Source: an uncultured Bacteroidota bacterium
GTDB lineage: Bacteria > Bacteroidota > Bacteroidia > Chitinophagales > Chitinophagaceae
Reading direction: 5' to 3'
Length of the DNA stretch: 62,519 nucleotides
Assembly: GCA_946479615.1 (NCBI GenBank)
Contig: CAMLGR010000006.1
Location: forward strand, 1-62,519
A program made the translations under genes and the position numbers. Under the pieces are notes generated by a model, which saw nothing but the letters and a program-made list of their open reading frames with translations, ran no database searches and was not told the DNA's origin. Numbering within the stretch: the first letter of the stretch is position 1; the number at the start of each line of letters is the position of its first letter. This document shows, piece after piece, positions 53,030-60,864 of this stretch.

Positions 53030-54388
53030 TTATATAACTTTAATATTTTTCAAATAGCAGAAATCAGTCAATGCTTTTACATGATTGCCGTAGGCGATGA
53101 TATAATGCTGGCCGGATACCTTTTGAGCAAATTCTTCCACGGAGGTATCAAGAAAGATCTCAAGGCTTGGCAACTGGGGCGCCGGACGATCCCACCCTGC
53201 TTCTTCCCAGTTTCTCCATTTACTTTCACCTGTGCAGATGTGCATCGTATATTGGTCGGCGGTATTGGACAGCCTCAGCATCGTCAACTGACCTGATTTT
53301 ACCGTTGAAATATTCAATAGTCCGCCACTGATACCTCCGAAAGCTGCTTGTGTAACTCTTACTTTTCCATCCACCACTTCCGCAGGTACAAAATCCGGAA
53401 CACCTACCAGTACGCTTTTCTCGAAAAATTCATAAAACTCAAAATACGCGGCACACTGACCAGTAATATGTTTTACGATCAATTGAGTAACGGCGCCCAT
53501 GGCATCATTTTCAGGTATGGCACATGCTTTCATTTCATCTGCCAGTAACATGAAGATGAGCGCGGGTGGATACTTCAGTATCTTTTTCATGCCATCGACA
53601 TCCTTTAATGAAATGGCATTGAACCTGTTTTCTTCCGCTATTTTTTTTATGCCCAGGTAATAGGCAATCCCTTTTTTCAGGAAATCATCGTCGACAGGCT
53701 TGACAAATTCCCAATTCCCTTTTATTTTTTTATATACTTTTTCCACTTCTTTTTTCTCAACGCCTTCTGTCGCCTGCACCAGTTCCAGCATTTCAAAAAA
53801 TTCCACATCGATTCCCAGGTTAGCCTTCAATGATATTCCTTCATATAATGTATTATACAATTTCATGTCACGGAATCCCATCATACCGATTTTCTCATTG
53901 CGCAAAGATTTCGCAGCAGATACGGCCCTTGCCATGTCCCTGATCTGCTCAAGCGGAGATGGTTTGCCAATGATGTTATAGATGTATTTGAATTTATAAC
54001 CGAGGTCGTAAAAAACTTTACGTAAAGCAGTAGTGCCTGCCTGTGCGGCCGCTGTCACGACCTGTCCATTTTCAATATCACCAGCCAGTCCCCAAAGGAT
54101 CATCGGCTTATGCCTGAATTCGCTGGTAATGTCGATCACTGCATGAGAAGGGATCCATCCTGCCAGGCAAATGATCAGCAGGTCGAAATCAGCCTTTGCC
54201 AAATCCTGGAGAGCACGTTTGACATCCTTTCCGCCGGGATCATCCGTTACCGTGTCAGTAGTTACAACAGCTATACCGAGAGATTTAACTTCTTCCAGGG
54301 CTTTATTGCATTTATCTTCTATCAATTGCTTGGGAGAGTTCACTTCTCCAAATCCGACAAATGCCGCTTTTATTACACTATTAGTCAT
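53030..54388 (-). CDS. L-fucose/L-arabinose-isomerase-like protein
   Basis: A 452-residue protein with the alpha/beta N-terminal domains of fucose isomerases (AFVGFGEVNSPKQL, FDLLIICLAGWIPSHAV) and the metal-site region with FFEMLELVQATEGVEKKEVE, ALIFMLLADEMKACAIPENDAMGAV split by a barrel, and HYIIAYGNHVKALTDFC at the end, where GNH usually supplies a metal ligand. It would interconvert an aldose and ketose in the cytoplasm. It follows the MFS gene by 2 bp and precedes the PfkB kinase by 9 bp, an import-isomerise-phosphorylate series. The residues usually binding Mn are divergent, so an unusual sugar or another activity is possible. Confidence 0.83.
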   Translation of the reverse strand: MTNSVIKAAFVGFGEVNSPKQLIEDKCNKALEEVKSLGIAVVTTDTVTDDPGGKDVKRALQDLAKADFDLLIICLAGWIPSHAVIDITSEFRHKPMILWGLAGDIENGQVVTAAAQAGTTALRKVFYDLGYKFKYIYNIIGKPSPLEQIRDMARAVSAAKSLRNEKIGMMGFRDMKLYNTLYEGISLKANLGIDVEFFEMLELVQATEGVEKKEVEKVYKKIKGNWEFVKPVDDDFLKKGIAYYLGIKKIAEENRFNAISLKDVDGMKKILKYPPALIFMLLADEMKACAIPENDAMGAVTQLIVKHITGQCAAYFEFYEFFEKSVLVGVPDFVPAEVVDGKVRVTQAAFGGISGGLLNISTVKSGQLTMLRLSNTADQYTMHICTGESKWRNWEEAGWDRPAPQLPSLEIFLDTSVEEFAQKVSGQHYIIAYGNHVKALTDFCYLKNIKVI

Positions 54389-54390
54389 AA

Positions 54391-55803
54391 TTATTCGGTT
54401 GATTTTAGATCATTAGGAATACCATTCGCAGCAGTGGCAGCCGATCGTCCTGATTTGCGATTGTTCCAGAACTCACTGATCTTTTCGAGGCTGAGCCCTT
54501 TTGTTTCCGGTACTACCCGCCATGCGAAAATGGCGCAGGACAAACAGATGCCAGCGAATATCCAGTATACGCCGGAAGGGTTATTGAAACGGCTATTGAA
54601 CCATGCTACCATTATCGGGAAAAACTGGGCCGACAGGAAGGAAGCGGCATATAAGAAAAAGCATACCACAGCCAGCGCTTTACTTCGTACCCTGTTGGGA
54701 AATATTTCAGAAACGATGATCCAGCTTAAAGGAGCAAAGCCAAGAGTGAAAGCGCCGGTGCCAATCAGCATCGGCAATAGTGTGAACATGGGTGGCCATT
54801 GCTGCTGAAGATGAATGGCCATGATTACATGACCCAGTGCCATGAACAGAACGCTGGAGATCAGCAAGCCGCGACGGCTATACCGCCTTATCAGCGGGAA
54901 AGCGATCAACGTACATATAAAAATGAGTAAAAAGACAGGGATCGAACTCAGGATAGCATTTGAACCCATGCTGATACCGGCTTCGGCCATGATGGTGGGT
55001 GCATAGAGCAGCATCATGTTTACCCCATTGATCTGGGAAAAGATCATGATAACGATACCGATGAACAGTGCGGCGCGTATGCCGGGCTGCACAAGTTCGT
55101 TGAAGCTGCCGGTTTCCTGGTTAAGTTCCGCCCTGATCTCCTCCAATTCCTGTTCTGCTTTTTCTTTACCATTGACCTTCGTTAGAATGTTAAGCGCTTC
55201 CGCCACCCGGTTACGGGCAGCCAGCCACCGGGGGCTTTCAGGTATGAGTAATAGTCCTGCTATCAGAAAAGAAACCGGTACCGCCTGGAATCCAAACATC
55301 CAGCGCCAGCCCCAGCCTTCGAAGGAAAAAAGATAACTGACGACTACGGCAAGATTGATCCCGATAACGTTGGATAGCTGGTTTACATTGACCAGGCTTC
55401 CACGCATATGGGGCGGTGATATTTCTGCAATATAAATAGGTGAGGACATCATGGCCAGCCCTACTCCTACTCCACCCAAGAACCGCCAGAAAGAAAAATC
55501 CCATACATTAACAGCGAATGAGCAACCAACCGTGGAGATCATAAAACAGGCAGCCGCCAGCATCATCGTTTTCCTCCTGCCCAGGTTATCGGCAAACCAA
55601 AGTCCAAACAAAGGACCTGTGATAGCCCCAAGGATAGCACTGCTGACTGCAAATCCTTTCATGGCAGCTGATAACTGAAAATCCTTTTCAAGAAAAGAAA
55701 GCGCTCCGGCTATTACGACCAGGTCGTAACCGAACAGAAAACCACCCAAAGATGCAACGAGGGAAATTTTAAAAATATAAAAATTACTCTTCCTTGTCAG
55801 CAT
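54391..55803 (-). CDS. Sugar-porter MFS transporter
   Basis: Starting at the ATG ending at 55803 gives 470 residues; the longer in-frame upstream start would place the start inside the promoter region. Twelve membrane segments are expected. Sugar-porter signatures include GGFLFGYDLVVIAGAL in helix 1, the loop motif DNLGRRKTMM, PESPRWLAARNRV before the central loop, and the C-terminal VPETKGLSLEKISEFW. It is the first gene of the cluster, just before the isomerase-like gene, so it probably imports the monosaccharide or glycoside across the inner membrane. A TAnnTTTG promoter is 27 bp upstream, and an AraC regulator is divergent. Confidence 0.94.
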   Translation of the reverse strand: MLTRKSNFYIFKISLVASLGGFLFGYDLVVIAGALSFLEKDFQLSAAMKGFAVSSAILGAITGPLFGLWFADNLGRRKTMMLAAACFMISTVGCSFAVNVWDFSFWRFLGGVGVGLAMMSSPIYIAEISPPHMRGSLVNVNQLSNVIGINLAVVVSYLFSFEGWGWRWMFGFQAVPVSFLIAGLLLIPESPRWLAARNRVAEALNILTKVNGKEKAEQELEEIRAELNQETGSFNELVQPGIRAALFIGIVIMIFSQINGVNMMLLYAPTIMAEAGISMGSNAILSSIPVFLLIFICTLIAFPLIRRYSRRGLLISSVLFMALGHVIMAIHLQQQWPPMFTLLPMLIGTGAFTLGFAPLSWIIVSEIFPNRVRSKALAVVCFFLYAASFLSAQFFPIMVAWFNSRFNNPSGVYWIFAGICLSCAIFAWRVVPETKGLSLEKISEFWNNRKSGRSAATAANGIPNDLKSTE

Positions 55804-55829
55804 ACTGTTTTTTTTATCGTTAGGTAAAA

Positions 55830-55860
55830 CAAAATTATTCCCGGGCCGACGGTGCAAAAA
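55830..55860 (-). promoter_or_regulatory. Predicted Bacteroidota-type promoter for the MFS-led operon
   Basis: On the minus strand TAATTTTG (55837-55830) fits the -7 consensus TAnnTTTG. TTTTTG (55860-55855) lies upstream at the -33 position, with 19 bases between TTTT and the -7 box, as at 28481-28512. Confidence 0.6.
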
Positions 55861-55873
55861 CTACTGTTCATTC

Positions 55874-55899
55874 AATTTGCGACACTATTTATGCAAAAA
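55874..55899. promoter_or_regulatory. Candidate regulator-binding site, copy 1, in the MFS/AraC divergent region
   Basis: AATTTGCGACACTATTTATGCAAAAA contains an inverted TTTGC...GCAAA pair with a 12-base spacer. Read on the minus strand it shares TTTTTGCA, AATAG, TGTC and CGCAAA in order with 28519-28551. It sits between the MFS promoter and the AraC gene, so either gene could be controlled. Confidence 0.55.
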
Positions 55900-55954
55900 T
55901 TATTAATTTTATCATTAGAAATATATACGGATATTGAAGTGCTAAACAGGTATA

Positions 55955-56833
55955 ATGCAACCCAAGCTCGAAAAAATTCCATCTCTTCATTCCTCTTCGA
56001 TTTCTGTTAAACGGGAGATCACCCCATACATGGATTATCCCTGGCATTATCACCCCGAATATGAGATCATTTATGTGGAGAAAAGTTATGGGATACGGTT
56101 TATGGGAAATCATATCGGCAACTTTTCAGATGGCGACCTGGTGTTTATCAGTTCTAATTTGCCACATGTGTGGAAGAATGACCAGGAGTTTTACAATGGG
56201 AACAAGGAATTGATGGTGGACGTATATGTCATTCATTTCAATAAGGATTCATTAAAGGAAGGTTTTTTTGATCTCCCGGAATTTACACAGATCAAAAAAT
56301 TATTTTCATTAGGCGAACAGGGTTTCTCGGTGCGGGCGGGAAAGGATCAGCAGAAAATAGCCGCATTGGTTAAACAAACCGTTACTTCAAATGGTCCTGC
56401 GCGGATCGTTTCATTTATTCAAACACTGGATGCGCTTGCCAATACAAAATCGTACGACCTGCTTTCCACGCCAGGTTATACGACAACGTTTAACCTGGCT
56501 GATGCCGAAAGGATCAATATTGTGATGAATTATGTCATGGAGCAATATTCCGAAGAAATCAATATAAAAAAAGTGGCGCGGTTGATCAACCTGACAGAAG
56601 CTTCTTTTTGCCGTTACTTCAAATACAAAACGCATAAAACATTTTCCCAGTTTTTAAATGAAATCCGGATAATGAATTCCTGCAAATTATTGGTCAATAG
56701 TAACATGACCATCACCCAGATCTGCTACAATACCGGCTACAATAATATTTCACATTTTAACCGCCAGTTCAAATCAATTACAGGGCTGACAGCGAATCAA
56801 TACAAGAAGAAATACAGGGACGAGAGCTTTTAA
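55955..56833 (+). CDS. AraC-family transcriptional regulator
   Basis: A 292-residue regulator. Residues about 20-130 form a cupin-like sensor domain (DYPWHYHPEYEIIYVEKS, GDLVFISSNLPHVW). Residues 185-285 hold the AraC double helix-turn-helix: INIKKVARLINLTEASFCRYFKYK, split by a linker, then MTITQICYNTGYNNISHFNRQFKS and the closing GLTANQYKKKYR. It is divergent from the MFS-led operon with a 151-bp shared promoter gap, so it most likely senses a sugar or breakdown product and activates the cluster. It may also act at the matching site at 28.5 kb. Confidence 0.94.
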   Translation: MQPKLEKIPSLHSSSISVKREITPYMDYPWHYHPEYEIIYVEKSYGIRFMGNHIGNFSDGDLVFISSNLPHVWKNDQEFYNGNKELMVDVYVIHFNKDSLKEGFFDLPEFTQIKKLFSLGEQGFSVRAGKDQQKIAALVKQTVTSNGPARIVSFIQTLDALANTKSYDLLSTPGYTTTFNLADAERINIVMNYVMEQYSEEINIKKVARLINLTEASFCRYFKYKTHKTFSQFLNEIRIMNSCKLLVNSNMTITQICYNTGYNNISHFNRQFKSITGLTANQYKKKYRDESF

Positions 56834-56890
56834 TGGATAGCAAGAAGATTGCAGTTATAAGCGATAGCAAATGCTGATACTGGTTTTTTT

Positions 56891-56970
56891 TACCACATAG
56901 GATCATAGGAACATAGGTTTCACATAGATAATCTATGTGTGCATTTCTATGTACCTATGATCCTATGATC
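56891..56970. repeat. Palindrome between convergent AraC and GH3 genes, ACCACATAG word family
   Basis: A left arm of about 39 bases (ACCACATAGGATCATAGG and onward, through CACATAGAT) pairs with ATCTATGTG...CTATGATCCTATGATC at 56931-56970, with a few mismatches and almost no loop. It may serve as a bidirectional terminator. The gap to 57109 holds nothing else recognisable. Confidence 0.82.
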
Positions 56971-57108
56971 AATTCCCCTTTCACATTGTTAATATTCTCC
57001 CATTGCAGATTACATGAGTATAAATGATCCATGCAAGAAAGGAAGTGTCATAATAATTAATTTCTTTTCGAATTATTTCCTATCCGGAACATAAAAGAAC
57101 CACGATCT

Positions 57109-59268
57109 TTATTTAACAATAATCTCTACACTGGCTTTTATATCCGCAGAAGATGTGCCCGCCATTAGTTTATACAGCCCGGGTTCGATAACCCATGTAT
57201 GTTTGTTTTCATCATAATAGGCCAGGTCCTTTACAGGAATGGTCAATGTTACTGTTGCCTGCTGCCCGGCAGGGATCAGTACTTTTTTGAAAGCCTTTAA
57301 TTCTCTTTCTGCGCGTTCTACCCCCGGACCTGGTTTGCTTACATAAAGCTGTGCGGTTTCCTTGCCTGCGACCTTCCCTGTATTTTTTATTTTCACTACC
57401 GCAATGATCGCTTCATTCGCTGCATATGTTTTTTTGTTGCATTGCAGGCCGGAATAAATGAAATCAGTGTATGATAACCCATAACCAAACGGGTATAATG
57501 GCCTGACGTTTTTTGTCGTATACCAGCGATAGCCGACCAGTATCCCTTCTTTGTATTCAGTCACCCGGTTTTCTCCGGGAAATGTGTGCATGTAATGCGC
57601 CGGTGATTCATCAAGCGATACGGGAAATGTAAAAGGAAGTTTGCCGGAAGGATTTATTTTACCGGTCAATACATCCGCCAATGCGCGACCTCCTTCCGAT
57701 CCATTGTACCATGACCAGAGAATGGTATGATTGTTTTTATTTATCGTATTCAGGTCATATGGAGCGCCGCCGATAATAACGATAACCGTATTTGCATTTA
57801 CGGCTGTAACGGCATCTACCAGCGCCTGTTCACCAAACGGGAGCCGGAGATCCTTCCTGTCGCGGCTCTCGCTTTCATAATCGCGGTTGCCACCGATAAA
57901 TAATATAGCGATATCACAAGCCCTGGCTGTGGCGACGGCCGCTGCGATCAGTGCGCTGTCCGGCTTATCAGGATCGATATTATTCTTTTTTGCATAATTC
58001 GTTTCCGGTGCATTATATCCTTTGGCAAACTGAATGTTTGCCTTTTTGCCCAACGCATCCTGCAAACCCTGGAGCGCAGTGATCTCGTACTTTGCTTTTA
58101 CACCGGCACCAAACCCACCGAGATGAAATGTATGCGTTGCATTATCACCGATGACTGCGATACTTTTGCTATTAGCTGTTTGCAAAGGCAAAAGATGCTT
58201 TTCATTTTTCAATAACACGATAGATTCCCCGGCGATATCATATACGATCCTGCTGTGTTCGGGTGTATTGATCGATCCTTTACCCCTGTTCTTGTAAAGG
58301 GACGTATTATACATCACCCAAAGAATGCGTTTCACTTTATCATCAATCGTTTTCCCGCTTACCTTGCCGCTTTTGACCGAATCAAGTAAAGGATTTGCAA
58401 AATAATAATGATCATAGGGAGGCCTTGATCCCATTTCCACATCCAATCCATTATTTGCCGCTTTGACTGTGCTATGCGTACCGCCCCAATCAGAAATGAC
58501 AATGCCTTTGAACTTCCATTCATCTCTGAGTATCTTATTGAGCAGGTAATCATTTTCTGAGCACCAGTCGCCGCGCACCTTATTGTAGGCCGCCATGATC
58601 GTCCATGCATTTCCTTTTTCGACCGAGGCCCTGAATGCAGGAAGATATATTTCCCGCAGGGCTCTTTCGCTGATCTCTACATTGACTACACCCCTGTTTG
58701 TTTCCTGGTTATTCAATGCATAATGCTTGACACAGGCAGCGATATACTGACCCTGGATCCCTTTCACGGCATTGACGGCAAGTTGTGCGTTTAAAAACGG
58801 ATCTTCCGAATAATATTCATAGGTGCGGCCATTGAGTGGTGTTCGTGCGATATTGAATGCAGGCGCCAGTATGATATCTTTGTTCCGCGCCCTGGCTTCT
58901 TCACCCATTGCTTTGCCAAACTGTGCAGCAAGAGAAGGGTTCCAGGTGGCTGCGAGTGCAGCGCCACAGGGAAAGAAGGTTGCCGAATCGGTAGTCAGGT
59001 TGGCAGAGGCCCATCCTCCTCCTGGATCAAGGTCTTCGCGAACGCCGAGGGGACCATCATCCATCGACAGACCGGGAATACCAAGACGGCTGACGCCACT
59101 GGTGGTAAAGATTCCATTGGCATGAAGCATACTGATCTTTTCTTCCAGCGTCATTTTTTTGAGTTGCTGGTTGATGAGGGTTTCAGTAAGGTTCTGTGCC
59201 TGTGTGTTGGCAGAAACAGCTGCCATAACGATAATTGTTGTAAGAATATTTTTTACTGTCTTGTTCAT
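57109..59268 (-). CDS. Glycoside hydrolase family 3 beta-glycosidase
   Basis: A 719-residue secreted enzyme with a signal peptide (ILTTIIVMAAVSANTQAQ). The N-terminal barrel shows RLGIPGLSMDDGPLGVRED and AACVKHYALNNQETNRG, with the nucleophile Asp in KGIVISDWGGTHSTVKA. The alpha/beta sandwich domain follows (SIAVIGDNATHTFHLGGFGA, FIGGNRDYESESRDRKDL). The C-terminal fibronectin-III-like domain has TAQLYVSKPGPGVERAEREL. GH3 enzymes remove terminal beta-linked glucose, xylose or GlcNAc. It is monocistronic and separated from the large cluster by the AraC gene. TATATTTG (59342-59335), a -7-like box, lies 67 bp upstream. Monosaccharide specificity cannot be read from sequence. Confidence 0.95.
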   Translation of the reverse strand: MNKTVKNILTTIIVMAAVSANTQAQNLTETLINQQLKKMTLEEKISMLHANGIFTTSGVSRLGIPGLSMDDGPLGVREDLDPGGGWASANLTTDSATFFPCGAALAATWNPSLAAQFGKAMGEEARARNKDIILAPAFNIARTPLNGRTYEYYSEDPFLNAQLAVNAVKGIQGQYIAACVKHYALNNQETNRGVVNVEISERALREIYLPAFRASVEKGNAWTIMAAYNKVRGDWCSENDYLLNKILRDEWKFKGIVISDWGGTHSTVKAANNGLDVEMGSRPPYDHYYFANPLLDSVKSGKVSGKTIDDKVKRILWVMYNTSLYKNRGKGSINTPEHSRIVYDIAGESIVLLKNEKHLLPLQTANSKSIAVIGDNATHTFHLGGFGAGVKAKYEITALQGLQDALGKKANIQFAKGYNAPETNYAKKNNIDPDKPDSALIAAAVATARACDIAILFIGGNRDYESESRDRKDLRLPFGEQALVDAVTAVNANTVIVIIGGAPYDLNTINKNNHTILWSWYNGSEGGRALADVLTGKINPSGKLPFTFPVSLDESPAHYMHTFPGENRVTEYKEGILVGYRWYTTKNVRPLYPFGYGLSYTDFIYSGLQCNKKTYAANEAIIAVVKIKNTGKVAGKETAQLYVSKPGPGVERAERELKAFKKVLIPAGQQATVTLTIPVKDLAYYDENKHTWVIEPGLYKLMAGTSSADIKASVEIIVK

Positions 59269-59433
59269 AATTAGCAGGTATAGTTATATTAACAACCAAT
59301 TGTTATCCCCTGGCTTTGTCAGATTTCACTTCAACAAATATATCGGATAAATAGTCTTATTTGATAGTTACCACCGGATCCGATAGCATTGACCCTAAAA
59401 AACCGGGACCGATAACCTGTAAGCTTGGGCATT

Positions 59434-59501
59434 CCCCGCCTACCCGATGAACGAGTGCAATATAGCGCCGGTCGCAAGGGAAATGCAACAATAATACGCG
59501 G
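59434..59501 (+). repeat. Dispersed 68-bp repeat, copy 2
   Basis: About 88% identical to 20092-20160, in the same orientation. This copy is richer in G and C. It lies immediately upstream of the frameshifted remnant at 59505. Confidence 0.85.
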
Positions 59502-59504
59502 AAG

Positions 59505-59841
59505 TTGACCGGTGAGTTGCTGAACCAGCCTGGTCACTTCTTTCAGAAGTTTATCGTGGTACAAAAGCCTTATATGGAACGAAGAACTTTTGCCACCGGA
59601 ATGACGCAATGGAAAAATAAACAATTGATCCTTACTTCTGAAAAGATCAGCTTCCACGATTACCTGCAAAAAGGAATTCCCAAAGACCGGATCATCAAAA
59701 CCATGACGGTGATCTGCAGCGAATCAAATTATACCCTTCACGTGGTTCCAGATCTACCAGGAGATACCAGGGAATATATGGGAAGCGTTTGAAGAATTGG
59801 TAGCGTATGGATTTGATAAACGGTTGGTGAGAGATTTGTAA
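59505..59841 (+). pseudogene. Frameshifted gene remnant, family not recognised
   Basis: An open frame from a TTG at 59505 reads FFQKFIVVQKPYMERRTFAT, WKNKQLILTSEKISFHDYL and GIPKDRIIKTMTVICSES, then ends at 59792 with a poor tail. The next frame (+1) continues from about 59725 with IIPFTWFQIYQEIPGNIWEA and FEELVAYGFDKRLVRDL to a stop at 59841. The second part looks like the natural C-terminus, so one indel near 59720-59730 seems to have broken the gene. There is no proper start codon either. I do not recognise the family. It is preceded directly by the dispersed repeat. No other gene was found from 59269 to 60015, apart from a small hairpin CCCCGC/GCGGGG at 59931-59948. Confidence 0.5.
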
Positions 59842-60015
59842 GTAACAGAAGATTCTCTTATTACAGTCTTTTACTTGCAGGTTATTGCTTGGCCCGGCTG
59901 CATTACTACTATCAACTTCGTTGCAGCTTGCCCCGCTGAAAAGCGGGGTCGCACACTTCATCCTCCGGTAATTCTATTCAGCATTTGCGAAGTGTATAAT
60001 AATAAGATTGGAATA

Positions 60016-60684
60016 TCATTTTTCAGAAGAGTGCCAGAAATAAATCCTTAAACAGGCTTCCAGCATTGCCCGGCTTTTACTAAAACAAATGGTTCGCCTG
60101 CTTAGTCGTTTCAGATGCGTTCGCAGATTTAAATTGTTTCTCTCAATGTGATTAATATTATAGGCATTGCTGATATGCCTGCCGGCTGGTATCAATGATT
60201 GATAGATATTGAGTTTATCTGTTTTGATTGTTTTGACTTCCGAAAGTAACAACGTATTGACAATTGAACGAAGTACCCGTTTGCTTCTTTTGCCAACAAT
60301 AAAATCAATCACTTGCTTTGTTTCACTGCATAACGCATAAGCGATCCCGTATTGGTTTTCCTTATTTCTTACATAAGTCCGTACCTCATCCAGTTCAAAA
60401 GATTTTCTCCCAAGCGGAATGAGCGGTTTACTGATAGTCTTTGCTATCCCTTTTATTTTTCTGATTACTGTACTCGTTGATATTTTTAAAATTCTCGCTA
60501 TTCCCCTGACACTAACACTCTCGCATACCAATTGCGGTATCAGAGAGGAAGAGCCTGCCCTACATATATAATACCTGTATTCCGATTGCTGATATTTTTT
60601 TCAATTACAGCAATACAGCTCTTGAGCCCCATTCTTTTGCTTTCCCGCTCTTTGACATTTACCATTACAAAACTTACAGTTCAT
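60016..60684 (-). pseudogene. IS1-family transposase with a nonsense codon
   Basis: Read on the minus strand from the ATG at 60684: MNCKFCNGKCQRAGKQKNGA then QELYCCN followed by TGA, then in the same frame KKYQQSEYRYY and the rest. The part after the stop contains VRGIARILKISTSTVIRKIK (helix-turn-helix) and the IS1-type catalytic half with FELDEVRTYVRNKENQYGIA, IKTDKLNIYQSL and HIERNNLNLRTHLKRLSRRT. The TGA is one base from TGT/TGC and sits where the fourth zinc-ribbon Cys (CxxC) is expected, so a single substitution probably inactivated the N-terminal half. The downstream 172 codons remain open from a TTG. Terminal inverted repeats could not be identified with confidence. Confidence 0.85.
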
Positions 60685-60848
60685 AAAACCAGATAATTGA
60701 ATACACGAATAGCAAAAAGGCCCTGGGAAAGGGCCTTTCAGAGGATAAATATATTTTTTTGAGCCTTAAAATAAAACAGAGGCCCCAAAAAAGGTCCCTG
60801 TAACTGATTTATTTTCACTGCTATTTTATAAACCAGATAATTGAGTAC
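60685..60848. repeat. Near-identical 19-bp direct repeats flanking a terminator
   Basis: AAACCAGATAATTGAATAC (starting about 60686) recurs with one change as AAACCAGATAATTGAGTAC (starting about 60830). They flank a terminator and lie between the decayed IS1 gene and the immunity gene. They may be scars of cassette exchange or of insertion. Confidence 0.65.
60714..60738 (-). terminator. Intrinsic terminator downstream of the immunity gene
   Basis: On the minus strand AAAGGCCC pairs with GGGCCTTT across a seven-base loop, and TTTTT closes the second arm. It lies about 127 bp after the immunity gene stop, in the right orientation to end the RHS-immunity transcript. Confidence 0.8.
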
Positions 60849-60864
60849 TCTACCACTATCTAAC

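Noticed and set aside
20534..56833. Sulfoquinovose degradation (isomerase, PfkB kinase, class I aldolase)
   Set aside because: No sulfolactaldehyde reductase or dehydrogenase, GH31-type sulfoquinovosidase or sulfonate exporter was seen, and the isomerase type is not the expected one.
20534..56833. Polyhydroxybutyrate degradation
   Set aside because: No PHB depolymerase, synthase or phasin gene was seen; the ketone-body genes alone do not indicate PHB.
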